Made by a program: the position numbers and the translations under genes. A stretch of DNA of 6,939 nucleotides from assembly GCA_030146605.1 (NCBI GenBank), contig JASLBO010000086.1, forward strand, positions 1-6,939, in the 5' to 3' direction. This stretch comes from Sphingomonas sp. GTDB lineage: Bacteria > Pseudomonadota > Alphaproteobacteria > Sphingomonadales > Sphingomonadaceae. A model generated the notes under the pieces. That model saw nothing but the letters and a program-made list of their open reading frames with translations, was not told the DNA's origin and ran no database searches. Positions 1 to 6,320 of the stretch are shown here, in pieces. How positions within the stretch are numbered: the first letter of the stretch is position 1; each line of letters opens with the position of its first letter.

Positions 1-120
1 CGTGACGCCGCCGACCATCTGCGTGCCGTATTCCAACGCCGCCTTGGTGTGGAAGCTGCCGGTCTCACCGGTCATGCCCTGGGTGATGACCTTGGTGTTC
101 TTGTCGACGAGGATGCTCAT
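1..120 (-). CDS. sucD: Succinyl-CoA ligase alpha subunit, N-terminal 40 codons (truncated by window edge)
   Basis: This gene encodes the alpha subunit of succinyl-CoA synthetase, the cytoplasmic TCA-cycle enzyme that converts succinyl-CoA to succinate while making ATP or GTP. Only the first 40 codons are present; the rest lies left of the window. The translation begins [18 protein letters not shown], and residues 13-21 carry the TQGxTGxxG pattern of the CoA-binding Rossmann domain that opens SucD proteins. The ATG at 118-120 is preceded, five bases away, by GGGAG (bases 126-130), which fixes the start. It lies downstream of mdh on the same strand and is probably co-transcribed with it. The beta-subunit gene sucC, which often sits directly before sucD, is not between them. 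Family assignment is confident despite the truncation, because the N-terminus is highly conserved. Confidence 0.93.
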   Translation of the reverse strand, partial: MSILVDKNTKVITQGMTGETGSFHTKAALEYGTQMVGGVT

Positions 121-144
121 TCCGGCTCCCAATTTCTTTCCTTA

Positions 145-172
145 GTTCCCCTGCGAAGGCAGGGGCCCAGAC
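145..172 (+). repeat. REP-like palindromic repeat, left arm of an inverted pair
   Basis: This 28-base unit starts GTTCCCCTGCGAAGG and ends GGGGCCCAGAC. It contains a hairpin with a perfect 7-bp stem (CCCCTGC at 148-154, GCAGGGG at 159-165) and a 4-base loop. Its reverse complement recurs at 484-511 with one mismatch in 28. Four further bases outside it (CCTT, 140-143) also match the other arm if one unpaired base is allowed. It lies between the sucD ribosome binding site and the stop of the GIY-YIG pseudogene. The core TGCGAA.GCAG is shared with the pair at 3512-3574, so these look like members of one dispersed family. Confidence 0.8.
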
Positions 173-173
173 C

Positions 174-463
174 TTAAAACAAAGACTCGAACAGATCGTC
201 CCAGCCCGGATTCATCATTTCTATCTCGCGCAGCTTCCACAGGCGCTTCCATTTCTTCATCTGCAATTCGCGGGTCCTGGCACCTTCGATCGTATCATGC
301 CCTTGGTACCAGACGAGCAACTTGCAGCCGTGTTCTTTGGTAAAGCCGGCGATCAGACCGTTGCGGTGCTGATAAGCCCTTGCAGGCAGATCGCTCGTCG
401 CGCCGATGTAGATCGTCCCGTTAGGCGGCTCGCCATGATGTAGACGTAGCCGGGCTTCTCCAC
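174..463 (-). pseudogene. GIY-YIG nuclease-like small protein, broken by two frameshifts
   Basis: Joined across two frame changes, this reads as a single-domain GIY-YIG protein of about 96 residues. It opens VEKPGYVYIMASR from a GTG at 461-463, continues in a second frame as PNGTIYIGATSDLPARAYQHR and on to KLLVWYQ, then in a third frame as HDTIEGARTRELQMKKWKR up to the ending DLFESLF and a TAA at 174-176. The GIY half-motif (GYVYI), the YIG half (IYIG), the conserved Arg in PARAYQHR and the catalytic-type Glu in the TIEGARTREL stretch are all recognisable. Each break equals one missing base: near 424 (CGCC-TAAC) and near 302-305 (CAGG-GCAT). Both sites lie beside short C or G runs, so sequencing error is possible, but no neighbouring gene shows a frameshift. 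Family members are small stand-alone nuclease-fold proteins of mostly unknown role. Inverted repeats flank it on both sides. Confidence 0.85.
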
Positions 464-483
464 CTTATCGTTTCACCTTCCCA

Positions 484-511
484 GTCTGGGCCCCTGCCTG
501 CGCAGGGGAAC
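484..511 (-). repeat. REP-like palindromic repeat, right arm of an inverted pair
   Basis: This is the inverted copy of the element at 145-172, with 27 of 28 bases matching; the only difference is in the hairpin loop region. It forms its own 7-bp stem (491-497 with 502-508, loop CTGC). It begins 7 bases past the mdh stop codon, so in mdh mRNA it forms a strong hairpin directly after the coding region. It may protect the 3' end or weaken read-through. No U-run follows, so it is not a standard intrinsic terminator. Confidence 0.8.
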
Positions 512-518
512 AAGGCAG

Positions 519-1490
<972 letters not shown>

Positions 1491-1527
1491 TTAGCCTTGG
1501 TCGACCAACCACGGGACGCGGCTGTGG

Positions 1528-1546
1528 CGCCCCTAAAACGGGGGCG
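1528..1546 (-). other. Hairpin in the mdh leader
   Basis: CGCCCC (1528-1533) and GGGGCG (1541-1546) form a perfect 6-bp stem around a 7-base loop. If mdh is transcribed from the candidate promoter at 1598-1627, this stem lies in its 5' untranslated region, about 46 bases before the start codon and clear of the Shine-Dalgarno site. No U-run follows, so it does not look like a terminator. Its role is unknown and it may be chance in GC-rich DNA. Confidence 0.3.
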
Positions 1547-1597
1547 GCTTAGGCCCATAATAGGAGGGTCGCAACCCGGGAATCACTGCAGCTCCGG

Positions 1598-1627
1598 ATT
1601 ATCTTTGCAACTAATTCGCAAATGCAA
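1598..1627 (-). promoter_or_regulatory. Candidate sigma-70 type promoter for mdh, with a dyad in the spacer
   Basis: On the minus strand TTGCAT (1622-1627) and GATAAT (1598-1603) are separated by 18 bases, inside the most AT-rich stretch of the 171-base gap between the GH2 stop and mdh. GATAAT matches the -10 consensus at five of six positions; the -35 match is weaker. The spacer holds an inverted repeat, TTTGC (1604-1608) and GCAAA (1618-1622), extendable by two bases with one bulge, in the right place for a repressor. The implied transcript start is near 1591. Apart from this, the leader hairpin and the ribosome binding site, I see nothing in the gap. Confidence 0.4.
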
Positions 1628-1652
1628 TAAGATGGACGCCCGCCATCGTCGG

Positions 1653-3494
1653 TCAGCGCCCGGCCCCCGCACGGCGGCGATATTCCTCCGCAAGCACAGT
1701 GAACGCCTGTTTGCGTGCTCCGGTTTCCGAGATCAGGCCTTTACGGTTCCAGCCCTGCTGGAACACCGGGTGCTGGCGGCGCGGCGAGCGGAAATCCTTG
1801 AGCAGCCACGGGCTCAATCCCGCGAGTGACGGCACCTTCGCCGCCATCGCCAGTGTCTGGCGGTAGTATTCGGCCTGAAACTCTTCGCTGAACTTGTGCG
1901 GCTCGGCGCCGGAATCGTGATAGCCGGCCTGCGCATCGGCGCCGAATTCGGAGAAGATCAGCGGCTTGTCGGCGGGCGAGCGCCATTCGAAGCCAGGCAG
2001 GTCAGCCAGCGGGTCCTGCGAATACCAGCCATTATAGGTGTTGATCGCCATCACATCGAGGTCGGCGACGAGCGGATCGTCGATCTGCATCACCTTGCCC
2101 TCGCGCTTGCTGAGCAAGGCGGCGGTGACGAGACGGCTGTCGTCGAGCGAACGGACATCGGCGATCAGCGTGCGCAGGAACGCGTTGCGCGCGTCGCTGA
2201 TCGGCGTTTCGTTGGCGACGCTCCACAAGGCGATCGACGCGCGGTTGCGGTCGCGCAGGATGTTCTCGCGCAGCTGCTGCCGCGCCGACTCGAGCGTCGC
2301 GGGATTGTTCCAGTTGACCCGCCAATAGACCGGGACCTCGCTCCACACGATCAGGCCGAGTTCGTCGGCCATGCGAGTCATCACTTCGCTGTGCGGGTAA
2401 TGGGCGAGGCGGACGAAATTGCCGTTGAGCCCGTGCTTGATCTCGCTGAGCAATGCGCGTGCGGCGGCAGGCGTGATCGCGCGGACCGGATCCTTGCCGA
2501 GCTCCTCCTCGTGCATCGAAATGCCGCGCAGGAAGACGGGTTTGCCGTTGAGCAGAATCCGGCTGCCACGCGTCTCGATCGTGCGGAAGCCGACCCGGTC
2601 GTGCAGGACGTCCGCACCGGATTCGAAGCGGACATCGTAAAGCGTCGGCGTCTCCGGCGACCAGCGCTTGAGCCTGCTCGAGGCGGTGATGCTGGCGCTC
2701 CAGCGTCCGTCGGCATCGGTCCGCCCGCTCAGCATCAGGCCGAGCGCGGGAATGCGGACGCTGACGTCGCGGTTCGCTGCCCGGCTGCCGAAGAGGCGGA
2801 TGTCGACGTGGATCGCGCCGTCGCGCCCGAGACGGATCCACGCATCGTCGATGAAGGTCTCGGGAACGGTGATCAAGGTCACCGAGCGGGTGATGCCGCC
2901 ATAGGTCTCCCAATCGGTCACGGGCGGAGGGACATCGTCGTCGGTGCGAACGGAATCGACGCCGACTGTGATCTGATTGCTGCCGTCGCGCAGCAACTCG
3001 GTCACCTCGAGGACAAAAGGCGTGAAACCGCCCTTGTGGCTGCCGACCGACTTGCCGTTGAGATAGACGGCGGCATCATGATCGGCGGCTGCGAAGCGCA
3101 GGAAAGCGCGGGTGCCGGGGGCGGGCTTTCGCGCGTCGAAGCTCCGCTGGTACCAGACCAGCCCTTGATAATAGCGCATCTCGGGCGCGTGGCCGATCCA
3201 GCTGCCGGGCAGGTGCACCACCGGCGAGCGCTGCATGTCGAATTCGTAGAGCGCGCGGGGGTTCTTTTCCATGGCATCCGCCTGGACCACGTCGGCCCAG
3301 CGCCGGCTGCTCTCGCCCGGCACGCCGCCGTGGAAGCCGGCCTTGCCGTCGCGGAAAGGATCCACCGACCAATGCCATGCGCCATCGAGGCTCTGCGCGG
3401 GACGCATATCGGCGGCGGTGAGCACGGGTTGGGCGAAGGCGGGTGGGGCGAGGAGCAGCGCCAGCAAGGCAAATCCGCGCGACAACAGCTTCAT
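1653..3494 (-). CDS. Secreted glycoside hydrolase family 2, probable beta-glucuronidase
   Basis: This is a 613-residue retaining glycosidase with the full GH2 layout. Residues 1-21 are a Sec signal peptide (MKLLSRGFALLALLLAPPAFA, cleaved before Gln22), so it acts in the periplasm or outside the cell. A jelly-roll sugar-binding domain spans about 35-200, an immunoglobulin-like domain about 215-305 and a TIM barrel about 315-600. The acid/base Glu429 lies in WSVANE and the nucleophile Glu516 in FSEFGAD; RLAHYPHS at 362-369 is the usual GH2 barrel motif. Near the C-terminus, GWNRKGL holds Asn583 and Lys585, matching the N-x-K motif that binds the carboxylate in beta-glucuronidases. Activity on glucuronides is therefore more likely than on galactosides. 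The frame stays open upstream to 3587, but the signal peptide and a GGGGAG six bases before the ATG at 3494 fix this start. No sugar transporter or uronate-catabolism gene is adjacent. It stands alone between zapE and mdh. Confidence 0.9.
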   Translation of the reverse strand: MKLLSRGFALLALLLAPPAFAQPVLTAADMRPAQSLDGAWHWSVDPFRDGKAGFHGGVPGESSRRWADVVQADAMEKNPRALYEFDMQRSPVVHLPGSWIGHAPEMRYYQGLVWYQRSFDARKPAPGTRAFLRFAAADHDAAVYLNGKSVGSHKGGFTPFVLEVTELLRDGSNQITVGVDSVRTDDDVPPPVTDWETYGGITRSVTLITVPETFIDDAWIRLGRDGAIHVDIRLFGSRAANRDVSVRIPALGLMLSGRTDADGRWSASITASSRLKRWSPETPTLYDVRFESGADVLHDRVGFRTIETRGSRILLNGKPVFLRGISMHEEELGKDPVRAITPAAARALLSEIKHGLNGNFVRLAHYPHSEVMTRMADELGLIVWSEVPVYWRVNWNNPATLESARQQLRENILRDRNRASIALWSVANETPISDARNAFLRTLIADVRSLDDSRLVTAALLSKREGKVMQIDDPLVADLDVMAINTYNGWYSQDPLADLPGFEWRSPADKPLIFSEFGADAQAGYHDSGAEPHKFSEEFQAEYYRQTLAMAAKVPSLAGLSPWLLKDFRSPRRQHPVFQQGWNRKGLISETGARKQAFTVLAEEYRRRAGAGR

Positions 3495-3500
3495 TCCGCT

Positions 3501-3506
3501 CTCCCC
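3501..3506 (-). promoter_or_regulatory. Ribosome binding site fixing the GH2 start
   Basis: GGGGAG on the minus strand lies six bases before the ATG at 3494 and decides between this start and the in-frame upstream Met at 3587. The longer version would place 31 mostly basic and small residues, encoded by the repeat DNA, ahead of a good signal peptide. Confidence 0.75.
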
Positions 3507-3511
3507 TTTTC

Positions 3512-3574
3512 GTGTTCCTGCGAAAGCAGAACCCAGGGCCAAGCCACGCCGGGTTCCCGGTTTCGCAGGAGCAC
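3512..3574. repeat. Inverted pair of REP-like repeats between zapE and the GH2 gene
   Basis: The left arm is 3512-3534 (GTGTTCCTGCGAAAG, ending GAACCC). The right arm is 3551-3574 in inverted orientation (reverse complement GTGCTCCTGCGAAAC, ending GGAACCC). About 20 of 24 positions agree, with one gap, and the arms are 16 bases apart. The TGCGAA core and the GTTCC...CCCAG frame are shared with the repeats at 145-172 and 484-511. The pair fills most of the 95-base gap between the zapE stop and the GH2 start, leaving little room for a GH2 promoter. In RNA the arms would fold into a long hairpin ending just upstream of the GH2 ribosome binding site. Confidence 0.75.
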
Positions 3575-3589
3575 TATTGTGATCCAACC

Positions 3590-4702
3590 CTAACGCTCTC
3601 CATGCCCCTCGGCCAGATATTCGTCGGATGCCATTTCGTGGAGCCGCGAGGCGGTGCGCTCGAACTCGAAGGCGCCATCGCCGGCGACATACAGGTCATC
3701 CGGACGGGCGTCGGCGGCGGCGAGCAGTTTGACCCGGTTCTCGTACAGCGCATCGACCAGAGTGACGAAGCGCGCGGCCTCGTTGCGGTTGTCCGGGCCC
3801 AGGCGGGGGATGCCGACGAGGATGATCGTGTGGAAGCGGTGCGCGATCGCGAGATAATCGGGCGCGCCGCGGGCCTCGCCGCACAGCCGCTTGAACGAGA
3901 AGACCGCGACGCCTTTGACGCATTTGGGGACATGGATCTGGCGGCCGCTCTGGACGGGCAAGTCGCATGCGGGGACGCGTGCGCGGTCCTCGACCGGATA
4001 GTCGGTGAGCCGGAAGAAGGCGGCGGAAAGCTGCGCGGTTGCCTCCGGGCCGTTGGGGACCAGCCACGTCTCCATGCTGCCGAGGCGATCGAGCCGATAG
4101 TCCACCGGGCCGTTAAGGGGACGCACATCCATCTTGCCCTCGATCAGCGCGATGAATGGCAAGAAAAGTTCGCGGTTGAGCCCGTCTTTGTAGAGCTCGC
4201 CCGGCGCGCGGTTCGACGTGGCGACTATGGTGAGCCCGTGATCCATCATCTCGGTGAACAGGCGCGAGAGGATCATCGCATCGGCGGGGTTGTTGACCAC
4301 CATCTCGTCGAAGGCGAGCAGGCGGATATCGTCGACCAGCGCCTCGGCGACCGCGACCAGCGCGTCGGCGCTGTTCTTCTGGCGCTCGGTGTCGAGGCGC
4401 GCATGCACCTCGAGCATGAATTCGTGGAAATGGACGCGGCGCTTGCGGCGGATCTGGACGCAATCGAACAGCAGGTCCATCAGCATCGACTTGCCGCGCC
4501 CGACGCCCCCCCACAGGTACACGCCGCGCGGCGGTTCGGGCCTGCGGCCGAGCGCGCGCCACAGGATGCTGCCCTTTTTGGGGACGGCTTCGAGCTCCTG
4601 CGCGAGGATGTCGAGACGTTCGGCGGCGGCCGCCTGTTCGGGATCGGCGCGCAATTCGCCCGCGGCCACGAGTTCGCGATAGCGAGCGAGGACCTTGCTC
4701 AC
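3590..4702 (-). CDS. zapE: Cell division protein ZapE / AFG1-family ATPase
   Basis: This is a 370-residue P-loop ATPase of the AFG1/ZapE family. In E. coli ZapE associates with the FtsZ ring; in mitochondria the relative AFG1/LACE1 is tied to respiratory-chain protein quality control. The Walker A motif GGVGRGKS is at residues 65-72, Walker B LLAFDE at 128-133 and the sensor-1-like TIVATSN at 158-164. The family signature SFKRLCGEARGAPDYLAI is at about 269-286, and the RFVTLVDALYENRVKL block is at 311-326. The start is GTG (4700-4702), overlapping the thioesterase stop as GTGA, so translation is likely coupled to the upstream gene. The length is normal for the family and there is no signal peptide, so it is cytoplasmic. 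Its placement after sdhB fits a link to respiratory membrane proteins, but that link is inference. Confidence 0.94.
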   Translation of the reverse strand: MSKVLARYRELVAAGELRADPEQAAAAERLDILAQELEAVPKKGSILWRALGRRPEPPRGVYLWGGVGRGKSMLMDLLFDCVQIRRKRRVHFHEFMLEVHARLDTERQKNSADALVAVAEALVDDIRLLAFDEMVVNNPADAMILSRLFTEMMDHGLTIVATSNRAPGELYKDGLNRELFLPFIALIEGKMDVRPLNGPVDYRLDRLGSMETWLVPNGPEATAQLSAAFFRLTDYPVEDRARVPACDLPVQSGRQIHVPKCVKGVAVFSFKRLCGEARGAPDYLAIAHRFHTIILVGIPRLGPDNRNEAARFVTLVDALYENRVKLLAAADARPDDLYVAGDGAFEFERTASRLHEMASDEYLAEGHGER

Positions 4703-5151
4703 CTGGACGACGGCTTGCGGATCGTGCCGAGGAAGCTCGCGACCATCACTTCGTCCTGCACCACCACCCCGCGCAGGAAGAGCAGCCGCCCGGTCTCGCG
4801 GAGCAGTTCGACATGCGCTTCGGTCGGCACGCCGATCGCCCCGCCGGTAATGAACTGGATCGACATATCGAGCGTCGAGGCGGGCCCGCTGAGCACCCCG
4901 AAGCTGCGCCCCGCGGCGAACAGCGCCATGTCGATGAAGCCGGCGAGCGCGCCGCCATGAATGTGGTCGCGCAGGTTCGAATGCTGGTGGGCGAAGGTCG
5001 TGCGCACCCGCGCGACCTTGCCGTCGAGCTTTACCGACAGCCCGCCGATGAAGCTGTTGAAGCGCCCCTGATCGAGGATCTGCCAGCGCTTCCAGCCGGG
5101 CAGGTCGGGGTCGTCGTCGTAGCGGAAATGCGTCTCGGCGAAGTCGCTCAA
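4699..5151 (-). CDS. PaaI-family hotdog-fold thioesterase
   Basis: This is a 150-residue single hotdog-domain protein of the acyl-CoA thioesterase class that includes PaaI. The residues that mark the family are [15 protein letters not shown] at 63-77, where HGG (65-67) and Asp74 lie at the start of the central helix, and the preceding HQHSNLRDH stretch. It presumably hydrolyses an acyl- or aryl-CoA in the cytoplasm; the substrate cannot be read from sequence. The frame extends upstream to 5232, but the likely start is TTG at 5149-5151, giving LSDFAETHF, read as MSDFAETHF. This TTG overlaps the sdhB stop as TTGA, mirroring the GTGA overlap at its own 3' end with zapE, and avoids a 27-residue extension lying inside sdhB. 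The three genes form one translationally coupled unit. Family is confident; function in this operon is unknown. Confidence 0.88.
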   Translation of the reverse strand: MSDFAETHFRYDDDPDLPGWKRWQILDQGRFNSFIGGLSVKLDGKVARVRTTFAHQHSNLRDHIHGGALAGFIDMALFAAGRSFGVLSGPASTLDMSIQFITGGAIGVPTEAHVELLRETGRLLFLRGVVVQDEVMVASFLGTIRKPSSR

Positions 5152-5930
5152 AGCGCCCGCTCGGCCTCCATCTTCTTGATCTCCGAGATCGCCTTGGCGG
5201 GGTTGAGGCCCTTGGGACAGACGTTCGCGCAATTCATGATCGTATGGCAGCGGTAGAGGCGGAACGGATCCTCGAGCTGGTCGAGCCGCTCGCCGGTCAT
5301 CTCGTCACGGCTGTCGGCCAGCCAGCGATAGGCCTGGAGCAGGATCGCTGGCCCCAGGAACTTGTCGCTGTTCCACCAATAGCTCGGGCACGAAGTCGAG
5401 CAGCAGGCACAGAGGATGCACTCGTACAGGCCATCGAGCTTCTCGCGATCCTCGGGGCTCTGGAGCCGCTCCTTGCCCGAGGGCGTGGTCGAGACGGTCT
5501 GCAGCCATGGCTTGATCGAGCTGTATTGCGCGTAGAAATGGGTGAAATCGGGGACGAGGTCCTTGATCACGTCCATGTGCGGCAGCGGGGTGATGCGGAT
5601 CTCACCCTTGATGTCCTCGATCGCGGTCGTGCAGGCAAGACCGTTGCGCCCGTCCATGTTCATCGAGCACGAGCCGCAAATGCCTTCGCGGCACGAGCGG
5701 CGGAAGGTCAGCGAGCTGTCCTGCTCGGATTTGATCTTGATCAGCGCGTCGAGGACCATCGGGCCGCAGGCATCTAGGTCGACTTCGAACTGGTCATAGC
5801 GCGGGTTCTCGCCGCTGTCGGGATCGTAGCGGTAGATCTTGAACTTCTTGACGCGCGTCGCCGACGCGTCTGCCTTGTGCTCCTTGCCCCTGGTGATGCG
5901 GCTGTTCTTGGGCAGGCGGAAGTCGGCCAT
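5148..5930 (-). CDS. sdhB: Succinate dehydrogenase iron-sulfur subunit
   Basis: This is the electron-transfer subunit of respiratory complex II. It carries electrons from the FAD of SdhA through three iron-sulfur clusters to ubiquinone at the inner membrane. The 260-residue protein has every ligand: 2Fe-2S cysteines 80, 85, 88 and 100 (CREGICGSC...C); 4Fe-4S cysteines 171, 174, 177 and 238; and 3Fe-4S cysteines 181, 228 and 234. CPSYWW at 181-186 carries the Trp pair near the quinone site. The ATG at 5930 ([10 protein letters not shown]) is chosen over the in-frame ATG at 6011 because AAGGA (5939-5943) precedes it by eight bases and family members begin this way. sdhA, normally just upstream, is absent: an ArsR regulator lies 84 bases upstream instead. 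The stop overlaps the thioesterase start. SdhC and SdhD are also not in the window. Confidence 0.97.
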   Translation of the reverse strand: MADFRLPKNSRITRGKEHKADASATRVKKFKIYRYDPDSGENPRYDQFEVDLDACGPMVLDALIKIKSEQDSSLTFRRSCREGICGSCSMNMDGRNGLACTTAIEDIKGEIRITPLPHMDVIKDLVPDFTHFYAQYSSIKPWLQTVSTTPSGKERLQSPEDREKLDGLYECILCACCSTSCPSYWWNSDKFLGPAILLQAYRWLADSRDEMTGERLDQLEDPFRLYRCHTIMNCANVCPKGLNPAKAISEIKKMEAERAL

Positions 5931-5938
5931 TCCTGGAG

Positions 5939-5943
5939 TCCTT
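5939..5943 (-). promoter_or_regulatory. Ribosome binding site fixing the sdhB start
   Basis: AAGGA on the minus strand, eight bases before the ATG at 5930, selects this start over the Met at 6011. The upstream alternative has no comparable site and would add 27 residues unlike any SdhB N-terminus I know. Confidence 0.65.
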
Positions 5944-5959
5944 AGCGACACAATGTTTG

Positions 5960-5979
5960 GAAAGGCGGCTATGCCTTTC
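5960..5979 (-). other. Perfect hairpin between arsR and sdhB
   Basis: GAAAGGC (5960-5966) and GCCTTTC (5973-5979) form a perfect 7-bp stem around a 6-base loop, 30 bases before the sdhB start and 35 bases after the arsR stop. No U-run follows in the direction of sdhB, so it is at best a weak terminator for arsR. It could also be a structured sdhB leader or an RNA-processing site. I found no convincing -35/-10 pair in this 84-base gap, so sdhB may depend on a promoter further upstream, on read-through from arsR, or on a promoter that does not match consensus. Confidence 0.4.
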
Positions 5980-6014
5980 GCATTCGCAGCGCAACCCCGC
6001 AGGGCACGCAAAGC

Positions 6015-6320
6015 TCAGCCTTTGTTCGCCAGCACCGAATCGAGCAGCCCGGGGAAGCGCGCATCGAAATCGGCGCGGCGCAGCCGGTTGATGCGCTCGC
6101 GCCCCTCGGCCGAGGTCTCCACCAGGCCCGCCGCGCGGAGGACGTTGAGGTGGTTGGAAATCGTGCTCTTGGGCGTGCCGCCGATGCAGGCGGTGCTTGC
6201 ATTGAGGCAAGGGCTCGCCACCAGCCGCGCGACCATTTCCAGCCGCACGGGATCGGCGAGCGCGTGCAGCGCCGCCGCAAGGCTGACGTCGTTCAGGTTC
6301 GGGTGCACCAGGCGATCCAT
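6015..6320 (-). CDS. ArsR-family winged-helix transcriptional regulator
   Basis: This 101-residue protein is the usual size for a dimeric ArsR/SmtB-type repressor. LAAALHALADPVRLEMVARL at 14-33 is the typical opening helix region. TPKSTISNHLNVLRAAGLVE at 49-68 is the helix-turn-helix with its recognition helix, and SAEGRERINRLR at 70-81 is the wing. The canonical ArsR CxC metal-binding pair is missing, but Cys38 and Cys45 flank the loop before the recognition helix, so a thiol or metal signal is possible; the inducer is unknown. The ATG at 6318-6320 has only a weak GGTGA-type site upstream. It is divergent from the SDR gene across 127 bases containing a dyad at 6353-6373, so it most likely represses that gene and itself. 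sdhB lies downstream in the same direction. Confidence 0.9.
   Translation of the reverse strand: MDRLVHPNLNDVSLAAALHALADPVRLEMVARLVASPCLNASTACIGGTPKSTISNHLNVLRAAGLVETSAEGRERINRLRRADFDARFPGLLDSVLANKG

Larger units (their letters stand above)
145..511. mobile_element. Candidate repeat-bounded GIY-YIG cassette (degenerate)
   Basis: A 367-base segment starts and ends with near-identical 28-base inverted repeats (145-172 and 484-511) and contains almost nothing except the GIY-YIG pseudogene, whose stop lies 2 bases inside the left arm. The arrangement resembles a small mobile cassette with terminal inverted repeats, but I see no target-site duplication and no transposase. It could equally be two independently inserted REP-like elements flanking an unrelated gene. 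That the arms and the enclosed gene are directly visible is certain; mobility is inference. Confidence 0.35.

Noticed and set aside
484..511. Intrinsic terminator for mdh
   Set aside because: The stem is strong, but no T-run follows in the mdh direction, and the same sequence recurs as a dispersed repeat, so repeat is the better call.
145..511. CRISPR array or toxin-antitoxin pair in the mdh-sucD gap
   Set aside because: There are only two repeat copies, in inverted orientation, with a protein-coding remnant between them. No second small gene is present.
3495..3587. N-terminal extension of the GH2 protein from the Met at 3587
   Set aside because: The added residues are encoded by the repeat pair and would bury the signal peptide. 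A good ribosome binding site precedes the Met at 3494.
1896..3593. Open frame of 565 codons on the plus strand opposite the GH2 gene
   Set aside because: It mirrors the GH2 codons and is rich in Ala, Arg, Asp and Val, as expected for an antisense GC-rich frame. It has no recognisable domain, and the opposite strand encodes a complete enzyme with catalytic residues.
3443..4960. Open frame of 505 codons on the plus strand opposite zapE
   Set aside because: It spans zapE, the repeat pair and parts of two other genes, has no known motif, and is explained by codon bias of the minus-strand genes.
5152..5232. Longer thioesterase start at 5232
   Set aside because: The extension lies wholly inside sdhB in another frame. 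The TTGA overlap gives a natural start matching the family N-terminus.
5931..6011. Longer SdhB start at 6011
   Set aside because: The 27 extra residues do not resemble SdhB, no ribosome binding site is seen, and the hairpin plus AAGGA fit an untranslated leader.
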